This document shows positions 57,951 to 64,000 of a stretch of 64,000 bases of DNA, piece after piece. Under the pieces are notes generated by a model. That model was not told the DNA's origin and ran no database searches. It was given only the letters and a program-made list of their open reading frames with translations. Position numbers and translations under genes: made by a program. Source of the DNA: Microbacterium foliorum (lineage in GTDB: Bacteria; Actinomycetota; Actinomycetes; Actinomycetales; Microbacteriaceae); contig NZ_CP031425.1 in assembly GCF_003367705.1 (NCBI RefSeq), positions 2,542,001 to 2,606,000 of the forward strand, written 5' to 3'. Positions within the stretch are counted from its first letter, which is position 1; each line of letters starts with the position of its first letter.

Positions 57951-58652
57951 TCAGAGCGGCTCGCCGACGAGGAAGATGTGCGAGGCGAGCTCGACGGGGA
58001 GCTCGAGGCCGTCGTCCTTGCCCTCCATCTGGATGAGCACGTAGCCCTCGTTGAAGCGATAGTCGCCCTTGGCGCCGGGCATGACACCCGCGTCGCGGAG
58101 CTGCTCGAGCAGTTCGGGGTCGACCTGTGCAGGCTCGGCGAGACGTCGCACGGTGCCCTCGATCGGCGCGCCTGCGGCGTTCAGCTTCTGCACGAGTCCG
58201 ATGACGCCCTCGTCGAATGTGCGGGCGGGGGTGTCGCCCAGCTGGTCGAGACCGGGGATCGGGTTGCCGTACGGCGATTCGGTGGGGTGCCCGAGAAGCT
58301 CGACGAGCCGGCGCTCGACCTGTTCGCTCATGACGTGCTCCCAGCGGCAGGCCTCTTCGTGCACGTAGGCCCAGTCGAGCCCGATGACATCGGAAAGCAG
58401 CCGCTCGGCCAGCCGGTGCTTGCGCATGACGTCGACCGCCTTGCGGCGTCCGGCGTCGGTGAGCTCGAGCCTGCGATCCTCCGAGACCACGACGAGCCCG
58501 TCGCGCTCCATGCGTCCCACCGTCTGCGAGACGGTCGGCCCCGAGTGCCCGAGCCGCTCGGAGATGCGTGCGCGCAGCGGCACGATGTTCTCCTCCTCGA
58601 GTTCGAGGATGGTGCGGAGGTACATCTCCGTGGTGTCGATCAAGTCCGTCAT
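57951..58652 (-). CDS. DtxR/IdeR-family iron-dependent repressor
   Basis: A 233-residue metal-dependent repressor. The N-terminal HTH is ARISERLGHSGPTVSQTVGR (about residues 28-47). The dimer/metal domain has CRWEHVMSEQVE and HPTESPYGNPIP. A C-terminal SH3-like domain follows. With Fe(II) bound it represses iron uptake. GGAGGGCCAC precedes the ATG. An iron box sits in its own promoter. Confidence 0.93.
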   Translation of the reverse strand: MTDLIDTTEMYLRTILELEEENIVPLRARISERLGHSGPTVSQTVGRMERDGLVVVSEDRRLELTDAGRRKAVDVMRKHRLAERLLSDVIGLDWAYVHEEACRWEHVMSEQVERRLVELLGHPTESPYGNPIPGLDQLGDTPARTFDEGVIGLVQKLNAAGAPIEGTVRRLAEPAQVDPELLEQLRDAGVMPGAKGDYRFNEGYVLIQMEGKDDGLELPVELASHIFLVGEPL

Positions 58653-58670
58653 GTGGCCCTCCGGGTCTTC

Positions 58671-58689
58671 TTAGGCAAGCCTACATTCC
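58671..58689. promoter_or_regulatory. DtxR-like iron box before the dtxR gene
   Basis: TTAGGCAAGCCTACATTCC matches the first 13 positions of the DtxR/IdeR box closely, with TAGGC-AA-GCCTA palindromic. TAGGCT on the minus strand inside it may be the -10, so the repressor would shut its own gene. Confidence 0.6.
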
Positions 58690-58739
58690 CGGGGGGACAT
58701 CGGGGCGTCACGCGGCGAGGCGGTGCCGCGTGCACACCC

Positions 58740-59864
<1,125 letters not shown>

Positions 59865-59910
59865 CCCCAGGGCGAGTCTGACGCCGGGGAGATGAGCCTG
59901 ACTCCGGCAC

Positions 59911-59948
59911 ATGAGAAAGGGCCGCGTTCGCACGCGGCCCTTTCTCAT
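59911..59948. terminator. Bidirectional terminator between serC and the DUF3027 gene
   Basis: The perfect 17-bp stem ATGAGAAAGGGCCGCGT with its complement and a TCGC loop has T-rich edges in both directions. It ends two convergent units. Confidence 0.9.
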
Positions 59949-59957
59949 TCCCTGAGG

Positions 59958-60656
59958 TCACTCCTCGTCGTCTGAGGCGCCCTCGTCGGACTCGAGATCA
60001 TCGGTGTCGAGATCATCATCTTCGGACTCGTCATCGTCGGACTCGTCGTCGGAGTCGTCGGATTCGTCGTCTGCGGCGGAGTCGTCGAGTTCGTCGATGT
60101 CGACCCCGTCGAGATCACCCGCATGCAGCTCGCGCGGCACCGCCGCGAGATCGTCCTCGTCGAGGTCGTCGTCGTCGTCCTCGTCATCCTCGTCGTCATC
60201 GTCGTCGAGCTCGTCGTCTTCGAGCTCGTCGTCTTCGAGTTCGTCATCGTCGTCGAGTTCGTCGTCGGAGGCGTCGTCGTCGGCGGAGGCGGAGGCATCG
60301 CCCTCCTCGGCCGCGGCCGCCTGCGCCGCGAGCTCGACCTGATGCGCACGGTAGTCGGCGAGACGCTCGGCCCACGGCACCCACTCGGGAGCGAGCAGCG
60401 CGCCGTCGCCCGGCAGCAGCTCGAGCTCGAGCACCGTCGGCTCGGCATCCTCCACCCGGGCCACCGTGACAGTCCAGTACCAGCCCGGGTAGCCGGGCAG
60501 TCGGTTCTCGAAGCGCAGCGACACCGAGCCATCGTCTTCGGCCCGATAGTCAGCGGCCGGACCCACGGTCGACGCAGGGGTGATCTCGTGCAAGGCGGAC
60601 AGGGCGAGATCGTGGGCGCCGAGAAGACGCCGGTCGGGCTCAGGCTTCGAGGTCAT
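59958..60656 (-). CDS. DUF3027-type protein with long acidic tail
   Basis: A 232-residue protein. The first 120 residues match my recollection of DUF3027 (LPGYPGWYWTVTVARVEDAE, WVPWAERLADYR). The last 110 are almost only Asp, Glu, Ser and Leu. Function is unknown. Its start overlaps the cold-shock gene by 17 bases. A serC-DUF3027-cspB order is also found in mycobacteria as I recall. Confidence 0.8.
   Translation of the reverse strand: MTSKPEPDRRLLGAHDLALSALHEITPASTVGPAADYRAEDDGSVSLRFENRLPGYPGWYWTVTVARVEDAEPTVLELELLPGDGALLAPEWVPWAERLADYRAHQVELAAQAAAAEEGDASASADDDASDDELDDDDELEDDELEDDELDDDDDEDDEDDDDDLDEDDLAAVPRELHAGDLDGVDIDELDDSAADDESDDSDDESDDDESEDDDLDTDDLESDEGASDDEE
60000..60300 (-). repeat. 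Low-complexity Asp/Glu codon tract
   Basis: About 300 bp of degenerate GAC/GAG/GAT/TCC triplets encode the acidic tail of the DUF3027 protein. The opposite strand reads as poly-Ser and is not a gene. Confidence 0.85.
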
Positions 60657-61020
60657 CGGCTACCTTGCGCAGGACGGCCGCGATCTTGCGGCCGTGGGTG
60701 GACGAGGGGTAACGGCCGCGACGCAGGTCGCCGCCCATCCCGTCGAGGAGCTTCACGAGATCCTCGACGATGATCGCCATGTCGTCGGCCGGCTTGCGCT
60801 TGGCCTTGGCGAGGCTCGGGGGCGCTTCCAGCACCCGCACGGACAGCGCCTGCAGTCCGCGCTTGCCGTCGGCGACGCCGAACTCGACACGCGTCCCCGC
60901 CTTGACCGCGGCACCGGCCGGCATGGCCGAGGCGTGCAGGAAGACGTCCTGGCCGTCATCGGCGGCGATGAAGCCGAAACCCTTGTCTTCGTCGTAGAAC
61001 CTGACCTTGCCGGTGGGCAT
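60640..61020 (-). CDS. Cold-shock-domain protein with C-terminal extension
   Basis: A 126-residue protein. The cold-shock OB fold (about 1-66) has RNP1 KGFGFI and RNP2 VFLHAS for single-stranded nucleic acids. A basic helical extension of about 60 residues follows (KRKPADDMAIIVEDLVKLL), which is not part of CspA. GAGG precedes ATG at 61020. It shares a transcript with the DUF3027 gene. Confidence 0.9.
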   Translation of the reverse strand: MPTGKVRFYDEDKGFGFIAADDGQDVFLHASAMPAGAAVKAGTRVEFGVADGKRGLQALSVRVLEAPPSLAKAKRKPADDMAIIVEDLVKLLDGMGGDLRRGRYPSSTHGRKIAAVLRKVADDLEA

Positions 61021-61147
61021 GGGAGAAACCTCGCTGAGTCGGTGTGGAGCTGGGATCGGACGCACGGATGCGACCACCACCAGCCTACCGGTCGTCCGGC
61101 ACGGAATCCGTAGGTCACGGCGCGGAACCGCGCGGTCGCACAGCGAC

Positions 61148-61153
61148 TAGGCT
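61148..61153 (+). promoter_or_regulatory. Candidate leaderless -10 (TAGGCT)
   Basis: TAGGCT ends 7 nt before the ATG at 61161. Confidence 0.45.
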
Positions 61154-61160
61154 CAGAGGG

Positions 61161-61436
61161 ATGAGCACCCAGAGTCCCGACCCCGAGCCTCCCGTTCGCA
61201 CCGTGGATCGCATTCTCGCGTTCACGGCGCTCGGACTCGCGGCGGCCTCGATCATCTGCTTCTTCGCGATCATCATCGGCACCGCCGTCGGGATGCAGCA
61301 GCAGGACTTCGGCGCGGGGGCCTGGCCGTTCGTGGCCGCGATCCCCTACTGGGGCCTTCCCGCGGCCTTCCTGATGATCATCGCGCTGCTCATCATGAGC
61401 TTCGTCCGCAAGGGCCGCGCGACGTCGCGGCGCTGA
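61161..61436 (+). CDS. Small membrane protein
   Basis: A 91-residue protein with two membrane segments (about 18-42 and 58-80) and a basic C-terminus RKGRATSRR. It lies 10 nt before the helicase-associated gene, so probably on the same transcript. Family not recognised; similar small proteins sit at this locus in related genera as I recall. Confidence 0.7.
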   Translation: MSTQSPDPEPPVRTVDRILAFTALGLAAASIICFFAIIIGTAVGMQQQDFGAGAWPFVAAIPYWGLPAAFLMIIALLIMSFVRKGRATSRR

Positions 61437-61446
61437 GGACTCCGGC

Positions 61447-63159
61447 ATGAGCACGCACGCACGCCCGCTGGCCGAATGGCTGTCCGCGGCGAGCGATGCG
61501 GAGCTCGCCACCCTCTTCTCCGCGCGACGCGTGCGGCCCGATGCCGGATGGCACGACTACTTCGACGCCGCAGAGGCCCTCCTCGACACGGCCTCCGTGA
61601 ACCGCATCCTTCCGGCGCTGACGCACGCGGAAGCCACGGCTCTGCTCACGGCAGCGACATCCGACGACACGCGAGTGAGCGGGCCGTCGGCCGACACGCT
61701 GCGCGCGCTGGCGCTGCTCCGGCAGGACGGTTCGCCCTTCCCTCCGGTCGCGGCGGCCGTGGCCGAGCGTGCTGTACCGGAGGCCGTCGACGCGGTCGAG
61801 CCCCGAGCCGCCGACGAGGCCGCCACCGCCCATGCCGCCGAGCGCGCGTTCACGACGGTGTCGGCGCTCGCCGACATCCTGCTGCTGGCTCGTGACAGGC
61901 CGTTCGCTCTGCTCGCCGGGGGCAACATCAGCGCCGGCGAGAAGCGGATGCTGGCTGAGGCGGGCATGGCGCCCGAGTCGATGGACGCCCTCATCGCGAT
62001 CGTGACCGATGCATCGCTCGTCGTCCAGGTCGACCGACAGCTGCGGACCACGGCAGACGCCGAGACATGGCTGCGCTCCTCGGTCGGCGAACGCTGGAGC
62101 ACCCTCGTGGGCGGATTCCGCGACTCGCTGCCTCGCGGCGTGCGCACCGAACACGGAGGCTGGTCGCCCGCAGCCTCGTGGCCGCTGGCGCACCCCTGGG
62201 ACCCTGCCTGGTCGGAACGCAGCAGCGCGCTCCTCGAACGCGCCCGCCTCCTCGGTCTGCTCACCGACGACGGCAGCGAGACCGCCTGGGCCGCGACGCT
62301 GCGGAACGGGGGCGATGTCGACGCCGGCCCGCTCACCGCGTTGCTGCCCGCCGAGGTCGACCGCATCTTCCTCCAGAACGATCTGAGCGCCATCTCCCCC
62401 GGCCCGCTCGCGCCCGCGCTGGACGTGCGGCTGCGCACCGTGGCCACGAGGGAGTCGGCGGCCCAGGCCTCGACGTACCGGTTCACCCCGGAGTCGATCG
62501 CCCACGCTCTCGTGCTCGGTGAGACGGAGCAGTCGATCCTCGAGTTCCTCGAGTCGCTCTCGCTCACAGGGATCCCGCAGCCGCTCCGCTACCTCGTGAC
62601 CCAGACGGCGCAGAGACACGGCCTGGTGCGGGTATCGCTCGATCCCGACACCGGGAGGACGCGCATCGACAGCAGCGATCCGCACCTGATCGAGGCCATG
62701 TCGGTCGACCAGGGTCTCCGGGCACTCGCACTGACGCGCGAGGACGCATCGCTCGTCACCCGGGTCGGGCGCGACACCGTCTACTGGGCGCTGACCGATG
62801 CCCGCTACCCCGCGACCCTCGTCGATGAGGAGGGCACGGCGATCATGGGCGAGCGCCACCCGGCGCCGTCGACGCCGGTCCCGACGGCGGCCGACTACGG
62901 GCCGCTCCTTCAGGCCCTCCGGTCGCACGAGGGGGCCGATGCCGATGCGGCCTGGCTCGACCGCGAACTCGATGCGGCGGTGCGCGCACGCGCGGTGCTG
63001 CGGGTGAGCGTCGGCATGCCGGACGGCTCGACGCGGGATCTCGTGCTCGAGGCGACGGGACTGGGCGGTGGCCGGCTGCGCGGGAGGGATCGTGCAGCGG
63101 ACGTCGAGCGCACCCTTCCGGTCTCCAGCATCCGCGCCGCCACCATCATCGAGCAGTAA
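61447..63159 (+). CDS. Helicase-associated (Helicase_C_3-type) protein
   Basis: A 570-residue protein that pairs with the actinobacterial XPB helicase. The N-terminal half is helical. The C-terminal XPB-associated domain (about 330-480) has FLQNDLSAISPGPLAP and TYRFTPESIAHALVLGE. It carries no Walker motif. It lies 11 nt before the XPB gene. The mycobacterial counterpart also neighbours XPB. It may help load or regulate the helicase in DNA repair. Confidence 0.88.
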   Translation: MSTHARPLAEWLSAASDAELATLFSARRVRPDAGWHDYFDAAEALLDTASVNRILPALTHAEATALLTAATSDDTRVSGPSADTLRALALLRQDGSPFPPVAAAVAERAVPEAVDAVEPRAADEAATAHAAERAFTTVSALADILLLARDRPFALLAGGNISAGEKRMLAEAGMAPESMDALIAIVTDASLVVQVDRQLRTTADAETWLRSSVGERWSTLVGGFRDSLPRGVRTEHGGWSPAASWPLAHPWDPAWSERSSALLERARLLGLLTDDGSETAWAATLRNGGDVDAGPLTALLPAEVDRIFLQNDLSAISPGPLAPALDVRLRTVATRESAAQASTYRFTPESIAHALVLGETEQSILEFLESLSLTGIPQPLRYLVTQTAQRHGLVRVSLDPDTGRTRIDSSDPHLIEAMSVDQGLRALALTREDASLVTRVGRDTVYWALTDARYPATLVDEEGTAIMGERHPAPSTPVPTAADYGPLLQALRSHEGADADAAWLDRELDAAVRARAVLRVSVGMPDGSTRDLVLEATGLGGGRLRGRDRAADVERTLPVSSIRAATIIEQ

Positions 63160-63170
63160 ACTGGACAGCT

Positions 63171-64000
63171 ATGTCTGATGGCCCCCTGATCGTCCAGAGC
63201 GATCGCACCGTGCTGCTCGAAGTCGCCCACTCGGATGCCGAGAGCGCTCGTCATGAGCTGGCGATCTTCGCCGAGCTCGAGCGCGCCCCCGAGCACATCC
63301 ACACGTACCGGATCACCCGCCTCGGACTCTGGAACGCGCGTGCCGCCGGCCACACCGCAGAAGACATGCTCGCGACTCTCGACCGCTGGTCGCGGTTCCC
63401 GGTGCCGCCGTCCGTGGCCGTCGACCTGCGAGAGACCGTGGGCCGGTACGGCCGACTCGTCATCGAGCGCGACGACGAGGGCGTGCTCATCCTGCGCTCC
63501 TCCGACCCCGCGGTGCTCGCCCAGGTCGCGAACAACAAGCGCATCCAGCCGCTGCTGATCGGGCACCCCGCTCCCGACACCTTCGTGGTCGACGCGTGGG
63601 CACGCGGCCAGATCAAGCAGGAGCTGCTCAAGATCGGCTGGCCCGCCGAGGACCTCGCCGGATACACCCCCGGAACCCCGCATGAGATCGAGCTCGCAGA
63701 AGACGGCTGGGCGATCCGTCCGTACCAGCAGGATGCGGTCGACGCGTTCTCGAAGGACGGCTCCGGCGTCGTGGTGCTGCCCTGCGGCGCGGGGAAGACG
63801 ATCGTCGGCGCGGGGGCGATGGCCGCCACGAAGACGACCACTCTCATCCTCGTCACCAACACGGTCTCGGCGCGCCAGTGGCGCGACGAGCTGCTCAAGC
63901 GCACCAGCCTCACGCCCGAGGAGATCGGCGAGTACTCCGGCCAGGCCAAGGAGGTCAAGCCGGTGACGATCGCCACCTACCAGATCCTCACGGCGAAGAG
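63171..64000 (+). CDS. XPB-family DNA repair helicase (3' end cut by window)
   Basis: The first 276 residues of an ATP-dependent 3'-5' helicase of the XPB/ERCC3 type. An N-terminal XPB domain (about 1-130) has FAELERAPEHIHTYRIT. The Q-motif region WAIRPYQQDAVDAF follows, then Walker A in LPCGAGKTIVGAGAM near residue 207. Motif II and the second RecA domain lie beyond the window. TAAACT lies 8 nt before the ATG. It acts in nucleotide excision repair. Confidence 0.93.
   Translation, partial: MSDGPLIVQSDRTVLLEVAHSDAESARHELAIFAELERAPEHIHTYRITRLGLWNARAAGHTAEDMLATLDRWSRFPVPPSVAVDLRETVGRYGRLVIERDDEGVLILRSSDPAVLAQVANNKRIQPLLIGHPAPDTFVVDAWARGQIKQELLKIGWPAEDLAGYTPGTPHEIELAEDGWAIRPYQQDAVDAFSKDGSGVVVLPCGAGKTIVGAGAMAATKTTTLILVTNTVSARQWRDELLKRTSLTPEEIGEYSGQAKEVKPVTIATYQILTAK

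Noticed and set aside
60004..60342. Plus-strand poly-Ser open frame
   Set aside because: It is the complement of the acidic tail of the DUF3027 gene.

Overview
This window looks like chromosomal DNA of a high-GC Gram-positive bacterium of the family Microbacteriaceae, most likely a Microbacterium. The evidence is an actinobacterial rRNA operon with no tRNA in its spacer, an NrdHIE class Ib ribonucleotide reductase, a C50-carotenoid cluster (idi, crtE, crtB, crtI, crtYe, crtYf, crtEb), Lsr2, a DtxR/IdeR regulator, and many leaderless promoters with a TANNNT hexamer about 6 nt before the start codon. The genus is inferred from gene content. No similarity search was run.

Layout. 1-2.2 kb: nrdHIE on the minus strand (nrdE cut by the window edge) behind paired NrdR boxes. 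2.4-5.6 kb: an MFS transporter, an alpha/beta hydrolase and an acyl-CoA dehydrogenase-like protein. 5.7-12.1 kb: a catabolic island with an Lrp regulator, two class III aminotransferases, a PucR regulator and a CoA-acylating semialdehyde dehydrogenase, suited to beta-alanine or similar amine breakdown. 12.1-16.1 kb: a GntR remnant, a CsoR/RcnR-type metal sensor, a FitB-like toxin-antitoxin pair, a DUF445 protein, a broken P-loop kinase gene and two small membrane proteins. 16.1-22.3 kb: the hutHUIG histidine-degradation operon and a divergent IclR regulator. 22.3-25.9 kb: an OmpA-like repeat lipoprotein, a DUF3060 lipoprotein and a two-component system. 25.9-32.1 kb: a complete rRNA operon on the minus strand with three candidate promoters, then tRNA-Ala.

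32.1-36.4 kb: housekeeping genes (GNAT, galU, 5-formyl-THF cyclo-ligase, FmdB, mscL) and a small protein overlapping the end of a large SF1 helicase-like gene (36.4-40.0 kb). That protein has lost its Walker A lysine and Walker B glutamate. It is followed by an Ogt/MGMT-like protein whose active-site Cys is Val. 40.8-43.8 kb: an acetate symporter pair (actP plus DUF485) beside a RamA-like regulator. 43.9-44.3 kb: a guanidine-III riboswitch before a Gdx/SugE exporter. 44.3-51.0 kb: lsr2, a MarR regulator and the divergent idi-crt operon, whose cistrons mostly overlap by 1-4 bases. 51.1-56 kb: an MmpL transporter, a FadR-type regulator and leuA, which has a leucine-rich leader peptide and two mutually exclusive hairpins. 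The 3' end of leuA runs into an antisense tRNA-Arg.

56-64 kb: an HNH endonuclease, a candidate small transcript, an M23 peptidase, DtxR with its own iron box, serC, a DUF3027 protein with a very acidic tail, a cold-shock protein, a small membrane protein and the helicase-associated protein/XPB helicase pair (XPB cut by the window edge). This block resembles the serC-cspB-XPB neighbourhood of other actinobacteria. The most unusual items are the catalytically degenerate helicase-like protein, the Cys-less alkyltransferase, the leuA/tRNA-Arg overlap, the attenuator and riboswitch, and two phased short-motif arrays upstream of nrdH and of the OmpA-like lipoprotein gene.
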